Made by a program: the position numbers and the translations under genes. The notes below the pieces were generated by a model. It worked only from the letters and a program-made list of their open reading frames with translations, was not told where the DNA came from and made no database searches. 16,411 nt of DNA from Bordetella parapertussis (GTDB taxonomy: Bacteria; Pseudomonadota; Gammaproteobacteria; Burkholderiales; Burkholderiaceae_B). This document shows positions 1 to 7,600 of the stretch, piece after piece. The stretch covers positions 1 to 16,411 of the forward strand of contig CAMBPA010000002.1 in NCBI GenBank assembly GCA_945869355.1, read 5' to 3'. Every line of letters starts with the position of its first letter. The first letter of the stretch is position 1.

Positions 1-196
1 CATCAAACTTTTCGTTGTAGGCCAACAAGGGGTCATACACCCATAAGTTGGCGGCAATGTTCAGGCCCTCATTTTGTGAGTGTGGATCAAGAGTCAGGAT
101 ATCGCCCTGGCTAGCCCATTTGAAGGTCTTGGCACTTCCTACAACTGGAAACAAGAAGGCTGCTGTCAACACAACAGCGATAAGTGATCGACGCAT
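1..196 (-). CDS. Family-5 ABC transporter periplasmic substrate-binding protein, N-terminal part
   Basis: Only the first 65 codons are present; the gene continues past the left edge. The start ATG at 194-196 follows an AAGGA Shine-Dalgarno about 7 bases upstream. Residues 1-22 form a secretion signal: a basic MRRS start, a hydrophobic core, and a cleavage site after GSA. The mature start reads FKWASQGDILTLDPHSQN and continues with an NLWVYDPLLAY segment. This is the typical opening of SBP_bac_5 receptors (the DppA/OppA/NikA type), in which a strand is followed by a conserved T-LDP-S motif. Such proteins bind peptides, nickel or other small solutes in the periplasm and deliver them to an ABC permease, which would lie to the left. 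It is the last gene in the minus-strand cluster, 92 bases after the TctC-type receptor, so it may be co-transcribed. Family assignment is fairly secure; the ligand is unknown. Confidence 0.82.
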   Translation of the reverse strand, partial: MRRSLIAVVLTAAFLFPVVGSAKTFKWASQGDILTLDPHSQNEGLNIAANLWVYDPLLAYNEKFD

Positions 197-237
197 GGCT
201 CGGTCCTTAAGAAAAGTTCAGTAACGTGCTCAGTTTG

Positions 238-290
238 CCCCATCCAATGGGGGGCGTCAACAATGAGCATATAACTTCGGGTATACGCTC
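238..290 (-). terminator. Possible weak terminator or 3' hairpins after the TctC gene
   Basis: Two inverted repeats follow one another on the minus strand. The first, 265-290, pairs GAGC-TATA with TATA-GCTC around a small loop, with one mismatch and one wobble, and overlaps the stop codon of the TctC gene. The second, 238-252, pairs CCCCAT with ATGGGG around three bases. Neither is followed by a good T-run, so this is at best a weak terminator or an mRNA-stabilising 3' structure between two receptor genes. Confidence 0.3.
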
Positions 291-1281
291 AGTTCAGCTT
301 GATGTTATTGGACTTTGCCAAGGCACTCCATTTATCGCGCTCCCCAACAATAAATGCCTTAAATTGCGCGGGCGTATCGCCAACCGGCTGCGCACCCAGG
401 TCGAAAAACTGCTTTTCAATTTCAGGCGTACGCAAAATCGCCATCAAATGACGGCTAAGCTCATCCACCAGGGGCTGTGGCGTGCCTGCCGGGGCCATGA
501 GGCCAAACCAGGCCGATACGTCATAGCCGGGGACGCCTGCCTCCGCCATCGTGGGAATATCTGGAGCACCTGGCCAACGTTTGGTCGTTGTCACAGCTAG
601 CGCACGGACCTTTCCCGACTTAATAAATGCCATCGAGGACGGCAAGTTATCAATACCGATACTGACTTGACCACCAATCAAGTCCACCAACATCGGTGAT
701 CCGCCTTTGTAGGGCACATGCAAGATATCAATCCCCGCCATGGACTTAAAGAGTTCGCCACTCATGTGGGGCGAACCACCATGACTGGTCGATCCAAATG
801 TAATTGTGCCGGGCTTGGCCTTGGCCAGAGCAATCAGCTCTTTTAAGTTTTTAACGGGCAAGTTGTTATTCGCGAGCAACACGTTTGGCGTACTCGCCAC
901 CAAGGTGATTGGGACAAAATCCGCGACAGGATCGTAAGGTGGCGGCGTTTGCAGTGCCGGAATAATTCCATGCGAAGCAATACTGGCAAAGACCAACGAA
1001 TGCCCATCCGCGGGTGATTTCGCCACTTGCTGCGAACCAATCACGCCACCTGCACCGGGACGATTGTCGATCACGACAGTGCGGCCAAGGCGCTCGCCGA
1101 GTTTAGGCGCCACCGCACGAGCCAATAGGTCCGTTGTCCCACCAGGCGGGTAAGGTACGACGATTCGAATCGGACGGTCAGCAAACGCGGTTTGCGCCGC
1201 TGCGCCCGAAGACCCCAGCACCCACGCAGCGAATACTGAGGTGAATATCCCTAGCCATTTAAAACCATTATTTTTTTTCAT
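289..1281 (-). CDS. TctC/Bug-family tripartite tricarboxylate transporter substrate-binding protein (first copy)
   Basis: A 330-residue periplasmic receptor of normal family length. Residues 1-29 form a signal peptide: MKKNN start, hydrophobic core, and AAA before Q30. The mature protein opens with the family signature RPIRIVVPYPPGG at 36-48, followed by TTD. Other Bug-family landmarks include IDNRPGAGGVIG, HVPYKGG and a C-terminal PTMAEAGVPGYD segment. Bug proteins bind carboxylates or similar anions and, where known, feed a TctA/TctB membrane pair. No tctA or tctB gene is visible here, so it is an orphan receptor, as is common in Alcaligenaceae. It follows the AtuA-associated gene after 55 bases, which suggests that it captures the substrate of this cluster or a related acid. 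The Shine-Dalgarno is poor: GGAG lies about 14 bases before the ATG. The start is supported by the signal peptide. Family is clear; ligand unknown. Confidence 0.93.
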   Translation of the reverse strand: MKKNNGFKWLGIFTSVFAAWVLGSSGAAAQTAFADRPIRIVVPYPPGGTTDLLARAVAPKLGERLGRTVVIDNRPGAGGVIGSQQVAKSPADGHSLVFASIASHGIIPALQTPPPYDPVADFVPITLVASTPNVLLANNNLPVKNLKELIALAKAKPGTITFGSTSHGGSPHMSGELFKSMAGIDILHVPYKGGSPMLVDLIGGQVSIGIDNLPSSMAFIKSGKVRALAVTTTKRWPGAPDIPTMAEAGVPGYDVSAWFGLMAPAGTPQPLVDELSRHLMAILRTPEIEKQFFDLGAQPVGDTPAQFKAFIVGERDKWSALAKSNNIKLN

Positions 1282-1336
1282 GATTGATGTCTCTTCTCCG
1301 TTGATGGTGGACTGATGATTTGATACAAGTAAGGTA

Positions 1337-1699
1337 TTAGGCCTTGGGCAAAAGATGTTGGCCTCGCAACTGGGGCCGTAATGCCTCGGGTACCTCTAAC
1401 TCAAAATTCAACACCGCAGCGGATAACGCCTTGCCATAATTATCCAGACACAAACTACGCGAGACTCCCCCCCCAAGCGCGCCTTGCGCCACAAAATTCA
1501 TTGCGTGCAGTCGGTCCACGTCATAGCGCGTCACTACGCCTTTAATAGCGCCTGCATAAAAGGCCTTGAATCGCTCAGCAGTCAGTTGCTCTTTCAAGAG
1601 CGGATATAACTCGGGCGTGTAGGCAAAGACGGCGATATTCGAGGTGTCGCCCTTATCCCCGGAGCGGGCATGCGCAACATGTTGAAGTTTTACTTTCAT
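1337..1699 (-). CDS. Small AtuA-associated protein (matches the C-terminal domain of long AtuA proteins)
   Basis: A 120-residue cytoplasmic protein with the diagnostic segment HARSGDKGDTSNI at residues 10-22. From memory, this segment also begins the C-terminal domain of the roughly 600-residue AtuA proteins of Pseudomonas, and elsewhere it is a free small protein next to a DUF1446 protein. Here it is free: its ATG lies 3 bases after the TGA of the DUF1446 gene, so the two are surely translated together and likely form one complex. Its biochemical role is not established; in Pseudomonas the fused protein belongs to the acyclic terpene (citronellol/geraniol) cluster. Nothing else from that pathway, such as geranyl-CoA carboxylase, is present here, so terpene use should not be assumed. 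No membrane segment or signal peptide is seen. Confidence 0.85.
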   Translation of the reverse strand: MKVKLQHVAHARSGDKGDTSNIAVFAYTPELYPLLKEQLTAERFKAFYAGAIKGVVTRYDVDRLHAMNFVAQGALGGGVSRSLCLDNYGKALSAAVLNFELEVPEALRPQLRGQHLLPKA

Positions 1700-1702
1700 G
1701 GC

Positions 1703-3058
1703 TCAACTCACAAAATAGTTTACAGAGGGGGTCACACGTTCGCGGGGCACCAGTGAAGACCAGACCCCGATGACTTCACGAGTGCGATCCTGATGCGGCA
1801 CACGCTTGCCAGTATGCGCAATACCAGACACTGCCATACCGTCTACCTCACGACCAACCTTGGCCGCCTGCTCTCGTGTCTTTGTGCGCGCGGCAACTCG
1901 CACCGCCACCTCATAGGGCTCTGGCGCGTCTTTAGGCGTTGCATCGCCGTGGATCGCATTCAAGCCAAGGTAGTCGATTCGAATGTCTTCTGCCTCGAGC
2001 TTCACAATCTTGAAGCGCTCTTCCAAAATCTTCTTGGCGAGCTGCGCGCGACGCAGGGCTCCTGGGCCGGCGTAAAAAAACATGTCTTCTCCGATAAACC
2101 CCTCGGTGCAACCAATCGACACCTTCAAGGTGGACGTGCGAGGCTTGCCGCCGATGTGACTAACCTTCACGCGATCGGTACCGACCTGCTCCAGCACAGC
2201 CGTAGAGAAGTCCACCACCACATCAGGTGTTAAATAATTAAAGGGATCATGCACTTCATACAACAACTGTTCTTTAATTGTTTGCAGTGTGATCGCCCCG
2301 CCTGTACCCGCAACTTTGCTGATTACAGCGCTGCCGTCCGGGCTGACCTCGGCGATCGGAAAACCAAAATTCCAAGGCTCTGGCACATCCTTAAATCCTG
2401 GATCAGAAAAATATCCACCCGTCGCTTGCGCCCCGCACTCCAGAAGGTGACCGATGCCCGTCCCTTGTCCTAACTTCACGTGATCCAGAGGATCCCAGCC
2501 AAACTCAAACATCATGGGCGCTAAAAATATCGACGGGTCCGCCACACGGCCAGTGATCACGATTTGGGCGCCCGCCTGTAAGGCTTGCACGATTGGCTCA
2601 GCCCCTTGATAGACTTCGGCAGAAATCAGCGTTGACTGCAGGCTCGCAGTGGGCTTGCCGTTTTCAAGAATGGTGTCGGTCAGTTCAAGTACATGCTCCG
2701 TGATTAAGCTTCCATTCACCGAGGCGACTTTAATGCCGGCGTAACCAAACTCCTTGAGCCAATACACCACCCGCTGCGCAGCGGCGTCAGGGTTAATCCA
2801 ACCTTGGTTGCTGATGATCTTGGTCCCACGCGCCATACAGGCGGGCAATACCGCACGCATCCGGTCATCGAGATACGTGTCGTACCCAGGAAAACTCGGG
2901 TCACGCCGTGCGCGCACCTGCGCGGCCGACACTGTGGCCTCCGCCATAGTTTCAAAACACAAGTAATCTAAATCACCTTTCTCTGCATTGAGTGCCGCAG
3001 GTTCTACTCGGTCACCCCACCAGGCGGCGCCAGATCCAATTCTGATAACGTTTTTCAT
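1703..3058 (-). CDS. DUF1446 / AtuA-family protein (acyclic terpene utilization family)
   Basis: A 451-residue cytoplasmic protein that fits the DUF1446 (AtuA) family along its whole length. It begins with a glycine-rich IRIGSGAAWWGDR segment at about 5-17. It then carries VITGRVADPSIFLAPMM in its middle and the nearby CGAQATGGYFSDPG motif, both characteristic of the family. The length equals that of the stand-alone N-terminal domain; the missing C-terminal part is encoded by the next gene, 3 bases downstream. The family's reaction is not established; AtuA is needed for acyclic terpene breakdown in Pseudomonas. Neighbours here (a cyclase-family hydrolase upstream, a TctC receptor downstream) point instead to breakdown of some acid or its thioester. 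A purine-rich GAGAAGAAG directly before the ATG may serve as ribosome binding site; it immediately follows a terminator-like hairpin. Confidence 0.9.
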   Translation of the reverse strand: MKNVIRIGSGAAWWGDRVEPAALNAEKGDLDYLCFETMAEATVSAAQVRARRDPSFPGYDTYLDDRMRAVLPACMARGTKIISNQGWINPDAAAQRVVYWLKEFGYAGIKVASVNGSLITEHVLELTDTILENGKPTASLQSTLISAEVYQGAEPIVQALQAGAQIVITGRVADPSIFLAPMMFEFGWDPLDHVKLGQGTGIGHLLECGAQATGGYFSDPGFKDVPEPWNFGFPIAEVSPDGSAVISKVAGTGGAITLQTIKEQLLYEVHDPFNYLTPDVVVDFSTAVLEQVGTDRVKVSHIGGKPRTSTLKVSIGCTEGFIGEDMFFYAGPGALRRAQLAKKILEERFKIVKLEAEDIRIDYLGLNAIHGDATPKDAPEPYEVAVRVAARTKTREQAAKVGREVDGMAVSGIAHTGKRVPHQDRTREVIGVWSSLVPRERVTPSVNYFVS

Positions 3059-3065
3059 CTTCTTC

Positions 3066-3097
3066 TCAAAAAGACGCCCTCAATATGTTGAGGGCGT
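3066..3097 (-). terminator. Intercistronic hairpin with T-run between the cyclase and AtuA genes
   Basis: Read on the minus strand, a perfect 10-base-pair stem (ACGCCCTCAA pairing with TTGAGGGCGT at 3074-3097, four-base loop) is followed at once by CTTTTTGAG. This is the layout of an intrinsic terminator. It lies 28 bases after the cyclase stop and its T-run ends only a few bases before the ribosome-binding region of the AtuA gene. It may end cyclase transcripts partially, giving different levels of the two products, or act as an attenuator of the downstream genes. Confidence 0.7.
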
Positions 3098-3125
3098 ACG
3101 ATCAACACTCTTTTCAATCAAGCGC

Positions 3126-4181
3126 TTAAACCGTTGCGACAGCCGTTGACGGAGACCCCACTGCACCGGGTAAGCGTAGGGGTGGTGCCGTCAACAAGAA
3201 GCGATTGCGCCCGTGTTCACGCAGCCATTTGGCCAGAGGCGTAAGGTAAAACATCTCACCTAAATGCACACCGAGCTTGAACAAGCAGTGTTCATGCAAC
3301 GGCAAGGTCGCGCAACAACCCACATGATCGACAGCAGGATAGTGTTCTACGGCGTAGTTGTCCGCCATCAGCACGACCAACTGACTGTCGGTGATCCAGT
3401 TCAATAATTTCTTGTCACGACCGTTCAACGCAGCGCAACTGTTTTCCAATGTATGCAGATCAGGCTTCCCTTTCATGTCCATCAATATTTGCGCAAAGCC
3501 CGTGTGCAAGCACACCATATCACCTGGCTCTACAACCACTTTGTCTTGTTCCATCACCCGCATGAGCGTGTCGTAGCCAACGATCTCACGTTTATTACCA
3601 AAATGCGCGTGGAAGTCGAGCATGACACCCCGCCCCTGCACGCAGGACTCTGCCATATTTTGAATACCCAACGCCGTCGCATTCGAGGTCGAACGCTGGT
3701 CACCTGGGTGTGGCACACCAGCGTCTTTCGCGTCGGTCGGGCCTTGAATATCGTCGCCTGCACGGTAGCCGTTGTAATAAACCGACTCAGGGATGCCGTC
3801 ACCATTTGCGTCAAAGCGAGACCCAACGTGCGCCAAGCTATCCCATTGCGTGGAATATTGAAGGTGCATCACGACCAAATCATCACTGATCACATCCGTG
3901 TGTTGCTCGTTGTCGCGAAACAAACCGTAGTTCATATTGGGACGATCACCACGCAACGTGGGTCGAATGACTGGCGGGAAACGCCGAGGGTTCAACAGAT
4001 TTCCACCCGGCAAATCAAGCGGCAGGCTCAAGCAGAAAGGTTGAAACTCTTTGACTTCGGCAATGCCTTGTTTAAGCTTGGCTGGTGTCAAGAGATTGAT
4101 GCGACCCCGTTGGTCGTCCGGTCCAAAATCACCCCAGGTCGATCCTTCAGGACGATTTACCCAACGTTTTGACCCGCTCAT
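3126..4181 (-). CDS. Cyclase-family protein (kynurenine formamidase-like fold, PF04199 type)
   Basis: A 351-residue cytoplasmic protein of the large-subunit cyclase family. Recognisable parts are the N-terminal WGDFGPDDQRGRINLLTP region, the core HLQYSTQWDSLAHVG at 106-120, the YYNGYRAGDDIQG region, and LHEHCLFKLGVHLGEMF at about 295-311. Bacterial kynurenine formamidases and related hydrolases use H-x-G-T-H-x-D-x-P-x-H to bind zinc. Here both early histidines are glutamines (Q108 and Q112), while D114 and H118 remain. From memory, similar T-Q-W-D versions occur in other long cyclase-family proteins, so this is a subfamily trait rather than damage. Hydrolysis of an amide, ester or lactone is a reasonable guess, not a demonstrated activity. 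The start is supported by GGAG nine bases before the ATG. As first gene of the minus-strand cluster it probably carries the promoter. Substrate unknown. Confidence 0.88.
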   Translation of the reverse strand: MSGSKRWVNRPEGSTWGDFGPDDQRGRINLLTPAKLKQGIAEVKEFQPFCLSLPLDLPGGNLLNPRRFPPVIRPTLRGDRPNMNYGLFRDNEQHTDVISDDLVVMHLQYSTQWDSLAHVGSRFDANGDGIPESVYYNGYRAGDDIQGPTDAKDAGVPHPGDQRSTSNATALGIQNMAESCVQGRGVMLDFHAHFGNKREIVGYDTLMRVMEQDKVVVEPGDMVCLHTGFAQILMDMKGKPDLHTLENSCAALNGRDKKLLNWITDSQLVVLMADNYAVEHYPAVDHVGCCATLPLHEHCLFKLGVHLGEMFYLTPLAKWLREHGRNRFLLTAPPLRLPGAVGSPSTAVATV

Positions 4182-4231
4182 GCTTGATATCTCCAGTTTA
4201 TGTTTATTTTTACTTAGGTTTGCATACGTTC

Positions 4232-4255
4232 GTTGACGCTCTTAGGATAGTCAAC
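4232..4255. promoter_or_regulatory. Inverted repeat upstream of the cyclase gene, possible operator
   Basis: GTTGAC and GTCAAC are separated by exactly 12 bases, about 50-75 bases upstream of the cyclase start, where a promoter is expected. The size and spacing resemble a regulator half-site pair (LysR-type sites are similar), but no regulator gene is in the window and I cannot place convincing -35 and -10 boxes. Low confidence. Confidence 0.25.
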
Positions 4256-4301
4256 CGATCTGCTCACCGCGTCAAGTCAGTCTCGGTTAGGTCAAAAGCA
4301 A

Positions 4302-4330
4302 AAAGGCCGCTGACAATGTCAGCGGCCTTT
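4302..4330 (-). terminator. Strong intrinsic terminator of the 43-residue ORF
   Basis: A 14-base arm AAAGGCCGCTGACA at 4302-4315 is exactly complementary to 4317-4330; physically this gives a 13-base-pair GC-rich stem with a three-base loop. On the minus strand it is followed by TTTTTGCTTTTG, a proper U-tract. It lies 58 bases after the stop of the small basic ORF and insulates it from the cyclase cluster. The plus-strand side has only TTTC, so it should act mainly on minus-strand transcripts. Confidence 0.85.
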
Positions 4331-4345
4331 CACTTCAATCATTTT

Positions 4346-4371
4346 GGTCTACGCAGAACGCTGCGAAGACC
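4346..4371 (-). other. Second hairpin in the 3' untranslated region of the 43-residue ORF
   Basis: Arms GGTCTACGCAG (4346-4356) and CTGCGAAGACC (4361-4371) pair with one internal mismatch around a four-base loop. No T-run follows, so it is not a terminator alone. With the terminator 15 bases further on, it gives the small mRNA a doubly structured 3' end, which may protect it from exonucleases. Confidence 0.45.
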
Positions 4372-4388
4372 GGTCAATGTGCCAATGC

Positions 4389-4520
4389 TCAGGCTTTCTT
4401 GACTTTCTCAAGCATTTTGAACACACCTTTAGGAGCGTTGACGAACAGGCGCTTGAAGGCCTTGCCCAAGCAACGGCGCTCGAGAGTGTTGCGACGCGTA
4501 CGTTTTGTTTCTGAAGCCAT
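4389..4520 (-). CDS. Small highly basic protein, 43 residues, function unknown
   Basis: This ORF is too short for usual length cut-offs, but every signal of a gene is present. The ATG at 4518-4520 follows a CGGAGA Shine-Dalgarno with good spacing, a TAATAT hexamer lies about 25 bases upstream of the start, and a strong terminator follows the stop. The product starts MASETKRTRRNTLERR and ends KMLEKVKKA. About one third of its residues are Lys or Arg, with few acidic residues, a single Cys (C18), and a central amphipathic FKRLFVNAPKGVFKML stretch. The composition resembles small ribosomal or nucleic-acid-binding proteins, but it does not match bL36, bL34, bS21 or THX as I know them. It is transcribed divergently from the UvrA-like gene. 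RNA or DNA binding is an inference from charge alone. Confidence refers to the gene being real, not to function. Confidence 0.75.
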   Translation of the reverse strand: MASETKRTRRNTLERRCLGKAFKRLFVNAPKGVFKMLEKVKKA

Positions 4521-4546
4521 AGCAATTCTCCGGTAGGGAACTGCCT

Positions 4547-4552
4547 ATATTA
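4547..4552 (-). promoter_or_regulatory. -10-like hexamer for the 43-residue ORF
   Basis: On the minus strand TAATAT lies 26 bases before the start codon, giving a short leader of about 20 bases that contains the GGAG site. No good -35 hexamer is found at 16-18 bases, so the promoter is only tentatively placed. Confidence 0.4.
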
Positions 4553-4610
4553 CCCTAAATCTGGCCCGGTTATCGCACATTCAACCGACCCAAGCCCAGC
4601 TAGCCCGCTC

Positions 4611-4626
4611 TATGATTGCGACATGA
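4611..4626 (+). promoter_or_regulatory. Unusual start region of the UvrA-like gene: TATGAT box and four-codon mini-ORF
   Basis: There is no Shine-Dalgarno before the ATG at 4623. A TATGAT hexamer at 4611-4616 resembles a -10 box and would start transcription right at the ATG, giving a leaderless mRNA, but the matching -35 region is poor. The same bases also read as a four-codon ORF (ATG at 4612-4614, TGA at 4624-4626) whose stop overlaps the uvrA start as ATGA. Either reading is tentative. Confidence 0.3.
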
Positions 4627-7600
4627 ACCCCACGATTCGCATTACTGGCGCGCGCCAGAACAACCTAAAAAACCTCGATATCACCCTCAATACAGGCGAG
4701 TTGACCGTTGTGACGGGCGTAAGCGGCTCGGGCAAAAGCTCACTCGCCTTTGACACGCTCTATGCGGAGGGGCAGCGTCGATACGTCGAAACCTTCTCTC
4801 CCTACGCCCGACAGTTCCTGGACCGCATGGATAAGCCTGTGGTCGACCGGATCGAAGGCATTCTGCCTGCGATCGCGATTGATCAAACCAACCCCGTGCG
4901 CAGCTCGCGCAGCACCGTTGGCACGATGACCGAGCTCAATGATCATCTGAAACTGCTATTTGCGCGCGGAGCTCAGTTGATGTGTCGTGGCTGCGGGCAA
5001 GCGGTTTGCCGCGACAGCACCGCCTCAATTTTTAGCGCCATGACTGACCGCGCCACACGTGCAGGCGACCCGAGGCTCGTCGTCACCTTTCCCGTGCAGG
5101 TTCCCGCAAACTTTACCGAAGAAGAGGTACGTGGCTTTTTAGACCAGCAAGGCTACACACGCGTGCATGCCGATGAAGGCCCGACGCAAGTAGGCATCAC
5201 GCCTGAGCCCTCTGCAACCAAAGCACTCGCGAAAGCTAGCAAGAAAAAAACCGCGATGCTCTCGCCAGCATTGCGCACCTTGCGCGTGGTGCAAGATCGT
5301 TTTCGTATGGCGGGCGCGGACACCTCGCGCGTGATGGAAGCACTAGATATCGCTTTGAAAATGGGTAATGGTCTGATCGCAGTGCATGCCTTGGATCAGG
5401 AGGGCAACGACACTGAGGTCTGGAAATATAGCGACAAGCTACATTGCGCGGATTGCAATATCAGTTATAGCGATCCCCTGCCGAGCACGTTCTCGTTTAA
5501 CTCACCCTTGGGCGCATGCGAAGCCTGTCGAGGCTTTGGGCGCGTGATTGGCATTGACTTTGGTTTAGTCATCCCTGACGAGAATAAAACGCTGGAAGGC
5601 GGTGCGATCAAGCCTTGGCAGACGCCTAGCTACAAGGAATCTCAGGTTGAGCTAGAAAAATACGCCAAACGGGCGAATGTCTCGATCAATACGCCATGGA
5701 AGCACTTGCCCCCAGAACACCAAGAGTGGGTGTTGCACGGCGACCCACTTTGGAAAGGCGGCAATCAAGCCTGGAAAACGCAATGGTATGGCGTACAGCG
5801 TTTCTTTGACTGGCTCGAAACCAAATCCTACAAAATGCACGTGCGTGTGCTGCTGTCCAAATACCGCAGCTACACGCCTTGTCCGACCTGTCAAGGCGCA
5901 CGGCTCAAGCCTGACGCGTTACTGTGGCGCATCGATGGTAAGTCTGTCCGGAATTTGATGTTGACACCGATTGTGCAGTTGCGCGAGTTCATCAACAGTG
6001 TGAAGTTCGCCGGCAGCCTCGACGCAGCAATGGATTTGGTGCTGGCTGAGATCCGTGCGCGACTTAAGTTTTTATGCGATGTGGGCCTTGGCTACCTCAC
6101 ACTCGATCGACAAAGTCGAACGCTATCTGGTGGCGAAGTACAACGTATCAATCTGACGACGGCCTTGGGCACGTCTCTTGTCAACACGCTTTTTGTGCTA
6201 GATGAGCCCTCGATCGGCCTGCACCCCAGAGATATCCACCGCATCGTCGAGGTGATGCATAGACTGCGCGACGCGGGTAACACCCTCGTTGTGGTCGAAC
6301 ACGATCCGCAAGTCATGATTGCGGCCGATCGCGTGATCGATGTAGGTCCCGGACCTGGTGAGCGTGGTGGCCAGATCGTGTTTGATGGCACCCCCAGTGC
6401 TTTAAAAGAAGCACTCACCTTAACCGGCAAGTATATGGGCGGCGTCTTGAAGGTCGAAGCGCCTCGACCACTGCCCGTGTCTCCCAACACGCCACGGTTA
6501 TTGCTCGAAGGGGTCACCGCCAACAACCTAAAAAACGTATCGATTGAAATTCCGTTGGGGCGGCTAGTTTGTGTGACGGGTGTCTCCGGATCCGGCAAGT
6601 CGACGCTCATCCAAGACGTGCTCTACCCAGGTTTGCTCAAAATCTTGGGCAAACCCACCGAGTCGCCGGGGGCCTTTGATCGCATACTGGGCGCGGAGCA
6701 GCTCGCTGACGTCGTGATGGTCAATCAGGCTCAAATTGGAAAAACCGCACGCTCTAATCCCGCAAGCTATGTGGGCGCCTTCGATCCCATTCGCAAACTG
6801 TTTGCCCAAGCGCCTGTTGCACGCGAGCGAGGCTACACCGCCGGGACTTTTAGCTTCAACAGCGGCGATGGTCGTTGCCCGACCTGTGGCGGCACGGGCT
6901 TTGAACACGTCGAAATGCAGTTCTTGTCTGACATCTACATACGCTGTCCCGACTGCGACGGTAAGCGCTTCCGGCCTGAAGTGCGCGAAGTAGAAATCGA
7001 ACACCTGGGGCGACGCGCTTCGATCGATGCCGTCTTAGATATGACCGTCTCGGAAGCGCTTGAATTTTTCAAAGGCCTACGCGATGTGCAACTTGGCCTC
7101 GCACCCCTAGCTGATGTCGGCTTGGAATACGTCAAACTTGGTCAGCCCGTTCCAACGCTATCGGGTGGCGAGGCGCAGCGACTGAAATTAGCAGTGCATC
7201 TGGCGGAAGCGGCACGCAGCGGAATCTCGACCGTCAAGCTTACGAAAAAAGGTAGCTTGTTTTTATTTGACGAGCCCACAACGGGTCTGCATTTTGATGA
7301 TGTGGCAAGGTTGATGCGCGCGTTTCGTAAGCTACTGGGTGCGGGCCACACCTTACTGATCATCGAACACAACCTTGATGTGATTCGTTCTGCCGACTGG
7401 GTGATCGATCTAGGCCCCGCGGGAGGCGATGCAGGCGGTGAAGTCATCGCGACCGGTAGCCCGCAAGACATTATGCAAGAGCCTCGGTCATACACGGGCG
7501 AGGCGTTACGTGAATACGCCGTTGCCATGACACCCGATGCGATTGGCAGCACATTGTCTGAGGCCTCTGGCAAACCCCTTCAGGCGGTGCTCAAAGAACG

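Noticed and set aside
226..600. Plus-strand reading frame of 124 codons opposite the first TctC gene
   Set aside because: Antisense to a clear Bug-family protein and lacks any domain.
3453..4172. Plus-strand reading frame of 239 codons opposite the cyclase gene
   Set aside because: The cyclase on the minus strand matches its family along the full length; the plus-strand product resembles nothing.
4389..4520. Identification of the small basic ORF as ribosomal protein bL36, bL34, bS21 or THX
   Set aside because: The residues do not match the known signatures of any of these; left as unknown.
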